Shown in pieces: positions 43,290-50,723 of a DNA stretch of 64,000 bases (positions within the stretch are counted from its first letter, which is position 1; every line of letters starts with the position of its first letter). Under the pieces are notes generated by a model. The model was not told the origin of the DNA, made no database searches, and saw only the letters and a list, made by a program, of their open reading frames with translations. Source of the stretch: JAFLCM01 sp964510955. Lineage in GTDB: Bacteria; Planctomycetota; Phycisphaerae; Phycisphaerales; UBA1924. The position numbers and the translations under genes are program-made. The stretch lies in NCBI GenBank assembly GCA_964510955.1, contig CAZEDW010000006.1:68716-132715 (forward strand). The letters are read 5' to 3'.

Positions 43290-44945
43290 CTACGCCAGCA
43301 GCGTGCGACCATCCATGGCCTCAGGCTGGCTCAACCCCATCATCCCCAGCATCGTCGGCACAACATCCGCCAGCCGACCCCTCTCTTCCCCCACACCCGC
43401 CCCGCGCAGCTTCCGCCCCTTGAACCTCTCCCCCACCACGATAAAGGGCACGTCGTACGTCGTGTGCGCCGTGTGAGGCGACCCCGTCGCCGGGTCAAAC
43501 ATCTGCTCGGCGTTCCCGTGGTCCGCCGTCACCACCAGCGACCCTCCGCGCTTCAGCGTCGCCTCGACAATCGCCCCAACGCACTGGTCCACGCACTCAC
43601 ACGCCTTGATCGCGGCGGGCAGGCTGCCGGTGTGACCCACCATGTCCCCGTTGGCGAAGTTCACCACGATGAACGGCTCGCAGTCCGGCGCGCCCAACCG
43701 CCCAAGGACCGCGTCGCGCACCCCCGCCGCGCTCATCTCGGGTTGCAGGTCATACGTCGCCACCTTGGGGCTTTGGATGATCGCGCGGCTCTCGCCGGGG
43801 AACGGATCGTCGCGGTAGTCATTGAAGAAGAACGTGACGTGCGGGAACTTCTCAGTCTCCGCGCAGCGGAACTGCGTCAGCCCCAGCTTCGAGAAGTACT
43901 CCCCCGCGATGTCCGCCATCTTCGGCGGCTTGGGGAACGCCACCTTCACAAACGGCACCAGCGCCTCCGAATACGCCGTCATGCACACGAACTCGACGTC
44001 CAACTTCTTCCCGCGCTCAAACCCCACCGCCCCCGAGTCCGGCGACGCCTTCACCTTCGCCCACAGCTCGTCCGGCAGCACAAACGCCGACACGATCTCA
44101 CGCGGCCTGTCGCCCCGGTAGTTGTAGAAAATCACCACGTCGCCATCGCGCACGCGAGAAGCCGCCACCTTCTGGTCATCCCCGATCACCGACGGCGCCA
44201 CGAACTCGTCCCCCGCCAGCCCCTCCACCGGCTTGTCGTAGTACGCCTGCACCGCCGCCTCGGCGCTCGCATACGCCTTCGCCCCGCCGAGATCCCCCCG
44301 CCCCGTCAAACAGTCATACGCCCGCTTCACCCGCTCCCACCTGAAATCCCGGTCCATCGCCCAGTACCGCCCGATCACGCTCGCCACCCGCCCCACCCCG
44401 ATCTCGCGGCACTTCTCGCTCACCCGCTTCACATACCCCAGCCCCGTGAACGGCCCCGTGTCGCGCCCATCCATGAACATGTGCAGCGCCACCTTCGCCG
44501 CCCCCAGCTTCGCGCACAGCGTCAGCACCGCGTACAGGTGCTCCAGAAGCCCGTGCACCCCCGCGTCAGAGCAGATTCCCATCAGGTGCACCGTCTTCCC
44601 CGCTTCCGCCGCCCGCTTGACCGCCCCCGCCAGCGCTTCCACCTGACCCAGCCTGCCCTCACGGCAACAGCGCGTGATCCGCACACTCTCCTGGTCCACG
44701 ATCCTCCCCGCCCCGATGTTCTGGTGCCCCACCTCGCTGTTGCCCATCGTCCCGTCGGGCAGGCCCACGTCCATACCGCTGGTCTTGATCAGCGTCCACG
44801 GATACTCGCGCATCAACCGGTCGGCCACCGGCGTCTTCGCCAGCTTCACCGCGTTGAACGCGTCGTGCTCGGGGTTGGGGTTCTGCCCCCAGCCGTCGCG
44901 GATGATCAGGACGCACGGGATGTTCGCGAGCGGTTGCGCTGTCAT
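43290..44945 (-). CDS. gpmI: 2,3-bisphosphoglycerate-independent phosphoglycerate mutase
   Basis: The protein has 551 residues from ATG at 44945, selected because the upstream extension is not homologous. It interconverts 3- and 2-phosphoglycerate with two Mn2+. Motifs: VLIIRDGWGQNPN (metal Asp17), GNSEVGHQNIGAGR with nucleophilic Ser70, MDGRDTGPFTGLGYV, YNYRGDRPREI, ANGDMVGHTGSLPA and VTADHGNAEQM, then SPHTAHTTYDVPFIVVGE. The alkaline-phosphatase fold is complete and the length fits the usual 510-550. Its leader (44946-45029) contains two tight hairpins. Confidence 0.96.
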   Translation of the reverse strand: MTAQPLANIPCVLIIRDGWGQNPNPEHDAFNAVKLAKTPVADRLMREYPWTLIKTSGMDVGLPDGTMGNSEVGHQNIGAGRIVDQESVRITRCCREGRLGQVEALAGAVKRAAEAGKTVHLMGICSDAGVHGLLEHLYAVLTLCAKLGAAKVALHMFMDGRDTGPFTGLGYVKRVSEKCREIGVGRVASVIGRYWAMDRDFRWERVKRAYDCLTGRGDLGGAKAYASAEAAVQAYYDKPVEGLAGDEFVAPSVIGDDQKVAASRVRDGDVVIFYNYRGDRPREIVSAFVLPDELWAKVKASPDSGAVGFERGKKLDVEFVCMTAYSEALVPFVKVAFPKPPKMADIAGEYFSKLGLTQFRCAETEKFPHVTFFFNDYRDDPFPGESRAIIQSPKVATYDLQPEMSAAGVRDAVLGRLGAPDCEPFIVVNFANGDMVGHTGSLPAAIKACECVDQCVGAIVEATLKRGGSLVVTADHGNAEQMFDPATGSPHTAHTTYDVPFIVVGERFKGRKLRGAGVGEERGRLADVVPTMLGMMGLSQPEAMDGRTLLA

Positions 44946-44958
44946 GAAGCGAGTGTAG

Positions 44959-44998
44959 GGACGCCCCCCAGGCGTCCGCCGGACGCGCTCCGTCCGGC
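44959..44998. repeat. Two adjacent inverted repeats in the gpmI leader
   Basis: GGACGCC-CCCCA-GGCGTCC (44959-44977) and GCCGGACG-CGCTC-CGTCCGGC (44978-44998) stand next to each other, 14 bp from the gpmI start on the minus strand. They may be palindromic repeats or a structured 5' leader. Confidence 0.55.
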
Positions 44999-45029
44999 CC
45001 CGCGCCGCAACACACCTGGACAAACGCAA

Positions 45030-45058
45030 GGGCGGCGAGCACCCAGCGCTCGCCGCCC
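45030..45058 (-). terminator. Intrinsic terminator of the HAF-repeat gene
   Basis: An 11-bp stem (45030-45040 with 45048-45058; GGGCGGCGAGC) has a 7-base loop. On the minus strand it follows the stop of the HAF/dockerin gene by 30 bp and is followed by TTGCGTTTG. Confidence 0.7.
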
Positions 45059-45088
45059 GTGAATTCACTCAGCCCGAAACTCATCCGC

Positions 45089-46351
45089 TCAAGAGCACGC
45101 CTGCCCGAACACGCCCAGCAGGGCCAGAAGATCGGCGGTGTTGACTACCCCGTCGTTATTCACGTCACCGTTCGTGCCCGGTGCCACGCTCTGCCCGAAC
45201 GACCCGAGCAGGACCGCCAGGTCCGCCGTGTTCCGCTGGTGGTCGTTGTTGATGTCGCCGACGCAGACCGGCGGCGGGGCGTTCTCGCGGGTCCAGACCA
45301 ACGCCTGCGAGCGGGTGTGATCGCTGGCCAGGTAGCCGAACCCGACCACGTAGGTCCGCGACCCGTCGCTGCCGATCGCCTGCGCCACCGCGGTGCCGGC
45401 GGCGATCTCCGGTGGCAGGTACGCGCTGAGGTCCTCCCACGACCCGGCCGTGCCGTGCCACAGGGCCACATGCACCAGCCCCGTCAGGTGGTCGCCGAGC
45501 CTCACATAACCCACTTGCTCCCCGTTGCTCACACCGCGGACCTCGCCCTGCGAACCGTCGGTGGGCATCAGGCTGACCCACGACGCCGCCGACCCGGTCC
45601 AGAAGCCCGGCGTCTGCACATAGCCGTTCAGCATCGCGTACCCACCCTGCTGCACGCCGTCGCAGGTGTTGGCGATCGATCCATCCGATCCCGCCGGGTC
45701 AAGGTTGACCCACGACGCCGCCGAGCCGCTCCACAGCGCGGCCCGGGGGTTCGAGCCCACCCCGATCAGGCGAACGTACCCCACCTGCTGACCGCCGCCC
45801 ACACCGTACGCAATCGATTCCTCCACCCCCGCCGGCGCGAGGTTCACCCACGACGCGGCGGTGCCGTGCCACAGGCTCGCCACCAGGTGCCGCCCATTGA
45901 ACCCGCCCGTGACATACGTGCACCCCGCTTGCTCACCCGCGCCGGCGGCAAACGCCGTCGACGTGTCGGTGCCGAGCGGGTGAAGGTCAACCATCGTGCC
46001 CGGTGCGCCGCTCCACATGCACGCGTGCTGCTGGCGCCCCTGGTCCAGAGGCGTCACGAAAATCCCGACCTGTTGAGACCCACCGGCACCGTAGGCGATC
46101 GACCCGGAGTTGCCGATGAACACGTACGAACCCGTCGCGCCGTCCCAGACCGCCGCGTTCCGAGTCGATGTCGCGTTGCTCAGCGTGCCCACCGGCTTCC
46201 CGTTGGCGACGCCCCAGCCAAAGCCCTCCTGGCCCGCCGGCGTGATGTTCGTGCACGTCCATGTCGCCGCCGAGCACGAGGCGGCGAGCGAGAGCACAAG
46301 GCCAATCGTGGATGAGCGGGCGCGATTCGAAGCGGGGTTGGAAGTCTTCAT
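45089..46351 (-). CDS. Secreted HAF-repeat protein with dockerin-like C-terminus
   Basis: The protein has 420 residues from ATG at 46351, selected because it gives a signal peptide (SSTIGLVLSLAASCSAATW, cleavage near residue 28). Residues about 40-345 hold roughly six repeats of about 45 residues, each with WxGxAxSWVNLxPAG and a YGVxxGQQVGY part; this is the HAF extracellular repeat. The C-terminus is a Phycisphaerae-type dockerin-like pair: CVGDINNDHQRNTADLAVLL and GDVNNDGVVNTADLLALLGV, ending in FGQACS with Cys at both ends. The cohesin-like partner is unknown. It is divergent from the small dockerin gene at 46657. Confidence 0.8.
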   Translation of the reverse strand: MKTSNPASNRARSSTIGLVLSLAASCSAATWTCTNITPAGQEGFGWGVANGKPVGTLSNATSTRNAAVWDGATGSYVFIGNSGSIAYGAGGSQQVGIFVTPLDQGRQQHACMWSGAPGTMVDLHPLGTDTSTAFAAGAGEQAGCTYVTGGFNGRHLVASLWHGTAASWVNLAPAGVEESIAYGVGGGQQVGYVRLIGVGSNPRAALWSGSAASWVNLDPAGSDGSIANTCDGVQQGGYAMLNGYVQTPGFWTGSAASWVSLMPTDGSQGEVRGVSNGEQVGYVRLGDHLTGLVHVALWHGTAGSWEDLSAYLPPEIAAGTAVAQAIGSDGSRTYVVGFGYLASDHTRSQALVWTRENAPPPVCVGDINNDHQRNTADLAVLLGSFGQSVAPGTNGDVNNDGVVNTADLLALLGVFGQACS

Positions 46352-46656
46352 TTGGATTCTCTGGTCGAAGGGTCTTGAGTGGTGGGCGGACATTCCGCCA
46401 CGCCAAACCCATGCGGAATCGCCCCGGGCGTTTGCGCGCAGCACGCGGAACTCGTGGTCCGCCCGTCCCGTCGCCCCCTCCCCGACCCGCCACGCCCGAT
46501 AACCCGCGTCCGAAAGATCAAACCTCGCTGGCTCGCCTATTGCGTTGTTCCCGGCACCTCGGGCTCATGCGGGCCTGTTGGATCGTTCGATGAACCACCT
46601 ATCGGGCCTTGGCGCCGGGCAAGCGCCGCTCGATCGCTCCAACTCGGAGACTCACC
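46352..46656. promoter_or_regulatory. Divergent intergenic region of two dockerin-protein genes
   Basis: This 305-bp stretch separates two divergent secreted-protein genes and must carry promoters for both. No clear -35/-10 pair, repeat or small gene is visible by eye. Confidence 0.45.
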
Positions 46657-47208
46657 ATGCGCATCAACCCCACCGCCTCCAGCCTCAACGGCAACATCCA
46701 GGGCCTTTCTTCGCAGTACATCCAGAGGCTGCGCCAGCGCCAGGCCCAGGGAACCCAGTTGAAGTCCGACGCCAACCTCGGCGTCCCAGCCCCCGCCGCC
46801 GCCGCGCAGCAGGAGTCCTCCAAGCCCGCGCAACTCTCGGCTACCAGCGCATCCGTTGCGCCCAAGACCGACTCCTTCGAGGCCGCCGTCAAGGCCAAGC
46901 TCAACCCCAAGACCCCCACAGAGTCCGTGGTTTCATACACCCCGGTCCCCAAGACGCCAGAGCCCGTCAGGCTCGAAGCCCCGGCCCCCGACGTCAACCC
47001 CGCCAAGCAGGCCGACGACGTCAAGCACCCCGAATCCGCCTCACGCACCGCCACCCCGCCCGCCTACACCCAAGAAGACCTCGATCACCTGACCGGGGCC
47101 TTCGGCAAGACCACCGGTGAAGACGGCTTCAACGCGGCCCTGGACGTCAACAACGACGGTGTGCTCAACACCCTCGACCTGGTCCAGATGCTCTCGCGTC
47201 TCAAGTAA
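46657..47208 (+). CDS. Small protein with a C-terminal dockerin/EF-hand-like segment
   Basis: The protein has 183 residues from ATG at 46657, chosen because MRINPTASSLNGNIQGLSSQ opens a coherent protein. No signal peptide is evident. The middle is Pro/Ala/Lys-rich and probably disordered. The C-terminal 60 residues contain one calcium-binding loop with DVNNDGVLNTLDLVQMLSRL, like one half of the dockerin-like module in its neighbours. A strong terminator follows. The function is unknown. Confidence 0.75.
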   Translation: MRINPTASSLNGNIQGLSSQYIQRLRQRQAQGTQLKSDANLGVPAPAAAAQQESSKPAQLSATSASVAPKTDSFEAAVKAKLNPKTPTESVVSYTPVPKTPEPVRLEAPAPDVNPAKQADDVKHPESASRTATPPAYTQEDLDHLTGAFGKTTGEDGFNAALDVNNDGVLNTLDLVQMLSRLK

Positions 47209-47634
47209 GAGCCACTCCCACTCCGGGGGCAACGACCGAGAACCCACCCCAAGCGGACCCCTCCCCGGGTCCGCTTTTTCCTTTGGCCCCGCGCACCGCC
47301 GCGCGAGCGCCACCCAATCCAGCCACCGCGAGTCGTCAAGCCGCCGCCGAACACCCGGATGCCGCCGCGCCCGCCTTTCGACAGCGGATCACTTGGGCGA
47401 TCGCAGGCCTCACGCCGCACGCTGATGCCTCAACCATGCCCGCTTTCAAGGCCTTCCAAACTGGTCCAGAACCGCCACCGATTACCCGAAAGTAGCCCGA
47501 ATCTTCACGCCCATTCACCGCTTTCCCCGTTGCGCAGGCCTTATCTTCATGCATAGCCGATCTCAAACGGCGAGTTTTCGCCTCGTTCGCATCGCTCGCC
47601 GGCCCGCCCTCGGCCCGACCCTTTGGAGGAACGC
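47209..47634. other. 426-bp gap between small dockerin gene and protease gene
   Basis: The terminator at 47252-47280 lies at the left. The remaining 350 bp show no convincing gene, repeat or RNA motif. The right end should contain the protease promoter; I see no strong consensus, only a GGAGG ribosome site at 47625-47629. Confidence 0.6.
47252..47280 (+). terminator. Intrinsic terminator after the small dockerin gene
   Basis: AGCGGACCC (47252-47260), loop CTCCCC, then GGGTCCGCT (47267-47275) and a T-tract TTTTTCCTTT. It lies 44 bp after the stop at 47208. Confidence 0.88.
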
Positions 47635-50499
47635 ATGAAAGCGATTCGTGCCCGTTGGCTGTCCGTCATTCCCGGACGCGCCGCCGCCGCGTGCCTCGCG
47701 GCCGCACTGCTCACCAGCGCCGCCGGCGCCGCCGAGCCCATGCCCGGCGTCCTGCCCGTCCGCGCCGACCTCGCCACGGCGACCCTCAGCCCCACCAGCA
47801 TCTATCTCCGCACCTGCGAGATCGACACCACCCGCACCCCCGCCGACACCCGCGCCGCCGCCGCGCCCAAGCTCGACGCCGGCAAGTGGTACCTCCTCCA
47901 GCTCGACGGCCCCATCACCCCGCAGCGCCGCCAGGCCCTGCGCGAAGCCGGCATCCGGCTCGCCGAGTACATGCAGGTCAACACCTTCCTCGCCACCGGC
48001 GACAACGCCGCCCTCCGCCCCGGCGCCGCCCAGGGTGTCAACTTCGTCCGCTTCTTCACCGCGTACCGCCCTGACTGGAAGCTCGACCCCGAGCTCGGCG
48101 TCCGCAACTACGCCACCCCCGAGCGCCAGTTCCAGGCCGCTCAGGGCCGCGTCTCCGCCGTCATCACCCTCCACCAGGGTGAGGCCCTCCAGCCGGTGCT
48201 GAACCAGATCGCCGCCCTCGGCGACGCCGCGATCGATTACACCGACGAGATCGCCGGCAACATCACCGTCGCCGTCACCATGGGCAAGGACAAGGCCGCC
48301 AAGCTCGCCCAGCTCGACGCCGTCGAGTTCATCGAGGACGCCAGCGAGAACACCCTGAGGTCCAACTACGCCGATCGCTGGATCTGCCAGAGCAACGTGT
48401 CGGGCGTTTTCCCGATTTACAACGCCGGCATCACCGGCACCGGCCAGGTGCTGGGTCACTGCGACGGCTCGATCAACATCGGCCACTGCTCCTTCCAGGA
48501 CACGGTGAACCCCGTCGGCCCACTCCACCGCAAGGTAATCAGCCTCAACGGCACCAGCGGCTACGACCAGCACGGCACACACACCGCCGCCACCGCCGTC
48601 GGTTACGCGCCGGCCCAGCCCAACACCTCCGACGTGAACGGCCAGGCCACCGGCGCCAAGCTCGTCCACAGCGGCATCCCGAGCCAGACCACCGGCACCG
48701 GCCTCAACAACATCCTCACCCTCCACTACTCGCAAGGCGCCCGCGTCCACACCAACTCCTGGGGCGACGACGGCACCACCGCCTACACCGACCAGTGCCG
48801 CGTCATCGACGCCCACACCTACACCAACGAAGACTCGCTGGTCTGCTTCGCCGTCTCCAACCTCTCAACCGTCCGCACTCCCGAGAACGCCAAGAACTGC
48901 TTCGGCATCAACCGCTCCACCTGGACCCCCAACGGCGAGAGCATCTGCGGCACCACCGCCGCCGGCCCCACCAACGACGGCCGGCGCAAGCCCGAGATCA
49001 TGGCGCCCGGATGCAGCCTCAGCTCCGCCTCAGGAAGCGCCGCCGGCGCCTGCACCACCGCGTCGCTCACCGGCACCTCGATGGCCTGCCCCAGCCTCGC
49101 GGGCCTCTCCATCCTCGTCCGCCAGTACTACTTCGACGGCTACTACCCCACCGGCGCCGCCGTCCCCGCCAACGCCTTCAACCCCTCCGCCGCCCTCGTC
49201 AAGGCCACGCTGTTCAACAGCGCCGTCGACATGTCCGGCGTCGCGGGCTTCCCCTCCAACCAGGAAGGCTGGGGCCGCGCTCTGGCCGACAACGCGCTGT
49301 ACTTCCCCGGCGACGCCCGCAAGCTCATCGCCTATGACGTCCGCAACAACGTCGGCCTCTCCACCGGCGCCACGGTTGACTATCCCGTCACCGTCGCCGC
49401 CGGCCAATCGCTCAAGGTCGCGCTGGTCTGGAGCGACCCCTCCGCCGCCGTCAACGCCAACCCCGCCTATGTCAACAACCTTGACCTCGAGGTGATCGAC
49501 CCCGCGAGCACCACCTACAAGGGCAACGTGTTCACCAGCGGTGTTTCCACCTCCGGCGGAACCGCCGACATCCGCAACAACGCCGAGATCGTCTACCTCA
49601 CCGCCCCCACCGCGGGCAACTGGACGGTCCGCGTCAGGGCCACCGCGGTCAACTCCGGCACCCAGGGCTACGCCGTGGTCATCACCGGCGGCGTCTCCAG
49701 CGCCCCGCCACCGCCGCCCGCACCCGGCCCCTTCAACCTCGCTTCGCCCTCCAACGGCGCCACCAACCAGAGCCTCACCCCCACCATCTCCTGGAGCGCA
49801 TCGTCCAACGCCGCCTCCTACGGCATCGTCGTCTCCAGCAACCCGCTGCTCGTTCCCGCCCTGCACAGCTCGTCGGGCATCGTCGGCACCAGCTACAACA
49901 TCCCCGGCGGCGTCCTCACCGCCGGCAACACCTACTACTGGGGCGTCACCGCCACCAACGTCACGGGCAACACCGCCTCCACGCCCACCGCCTTCAGCTT
50001 CACCACCACGCCGCCCCCGCCGCCGCCCGGAGCCTTCAACCTCTCGACGCCTTCCAACGGCGCCACCAACCAGAGCCTGACGCCCTCGCTCACGTGGTCT
50101 CCCTCGTCCAACGTCGTCAGCTACACCGTCACCGTCGCCAACGACGCCGGCCTCACCAGCGTCGTTGACACCGCCTCGGGCATCGTCGGCACCAACTACG
50201 TTGTCACCTCCGGCGCCCTCAACGCCGGGCAGACCTACTACTGGGGCGTAACCGCCGTCAACGGCGTCGGCAACACCGCCTCCACCCCCGCCGCCTTCTC
50301 CTTCGCCACCACCCCGCCCGCGTGCGTCGGCGACATCAACGGCGACGGTCAGCGCAACACCGCCGACCTCACCATCATGCTCGGCAGCTTCGGCTCTTCC
50401 GTCCCGCCCAACACCCTGGGCGACCTCGACGGCAACGGCCTCGTCAACACCAACGACCTCACCACCCTGCTCGGCGTCTTCGGCGTGCCCTGCCCCTGA
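47635..50499 (+). CDS. Secreted subtilisin-like serine protease with FN3-like and dockerin domains
   Basis: The protein has 954 residues from ATG at 47635, preceded by GGAGG 6 bp upstream. A signal peptide (1-31) ends near TSAAGA. A pro-region (about 40-250) precedes the S8 catalytic domain with Asp277 (GHCDGSIN), His313 (DQHGTHTAATA) and Ser482 (LTGTSMACPSLAG), so the triad is complete. A P/homB-like beta domain (about 560-690) follows, then two 101-residue FN3-like repeats (about 695-895) that begin FNLxxPSNGATNQSLTPxx. The end is a dockerin-like pair CVGDINGDGQRNTADLTIML / GDLDGNGLVNTNDLTTLLGV. It probably degrades extracellular protein. Confidence 0.9.
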   Translation: MKAIRARWLSVIPGRAAAACLAAALLTSAAGAAEPMPGVLPVRADLATATLSPTSIYLRTCEIDTTRTPADTRAAAAPKLDAGKWYLLQLDGPITPQRRQALREAGIRLAEYMQVNTFLATGDNAALRPGAAQGVNFVRFFTAYRPDWKLDPELGVRNYATPERQFQAAQGRVSAVITLHQGEALQPVLNQIAALGDAAIDYTDEIAGNITVAVTMGKDKAAKLAQLDAVEFIEDASENTLRSNYADRWICQSNVSGVFPIYNAGITGTGQVLGHCDGSINIGHCSFQDTVNPVGPLHRKVISLNGTSGYDQHGTHTAATAVGYAPAQPNTSDVNGQATGAKLVHSGIPSQTTGTGLNNILTLHYSQGARVHTNSWGDDGTTAYTDQCRVIDAHTYTNEDSLVCFAVSNLSTVRTPENAKNCFGINRSTWTPNGESICGTTAAGPTNDGRRKPEIMAPGCSLSSASGSAAGACTTASLTGTSMACPSLAGLSILVRQYYFDGYYPTGAAVPANAFNPSAALVKATLFNSAVDMSGVAGFPSNQEGWGRALADNALYFPGDARKLIAYDVRNNVGLSTGATVDYPVTVAAGQSLKVALVWSDPSAAVNANPAYVNNLDLEVIDPASTTYKGNVFTSGVSTSGGTADIRNNAEIVYLTAPTAGNWTVRVRATAVNSGTQGYAVVITGGVSSAPPPPPAPGPFNLASPSNGATNQSLTPTISWSASSNAASYGIVVSSNPLLVPALHSSSGIVGTSYNIPGGVLTAGNTYYWGVTATNVTGNTASTPTAFSFTTTPPPPPPGAFNLSTPSNGATNQSLTPSLTWSPSSNVVSYTVTVANDAGLTSVVDTASGIVGTNYVVTSGALNAGQTYYWGVTAVNGVGNTASTPAAFSFATTPPACVGDINGDGQRNTADLTIMLGSFGSSVPPNTLGDLDGNGLVNTNDLTTLLGVFGVPCP

Positions 50500-50527
50500 G
50501 CCCCCGCGCAGTCTGACTGTATTTCAG

Positions 50528-50559
50528 GGCGGGCCCGCACCGGAGCGGCCCGCCTTTTT
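50528..50559 (+). terminator. Intrinsic terminator after the subtilisin-like protease gene
   Basis: GGCGGGCC (50528-50535) pairs with GGCCCGCC (50547-50554), followed by TTTTTC. It lies 29 bp after the protease stop. Confidence 0.85.
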
Positions 50560-50723
50560 CTTGCCTCCGCACTGCCCCCCACCGCCCCACCCCTCCCCCG
50601 CAGCCCCGGGCCTCCGCCCGAGAACCCCGCCGAAAAATGGGGCACTCCCGGCACACTCCAGCGACCAATCGCGCCGGATAATCCATACTGCGACACTCCC
50701 TGCCCCGACCCCGGAACCGACAC

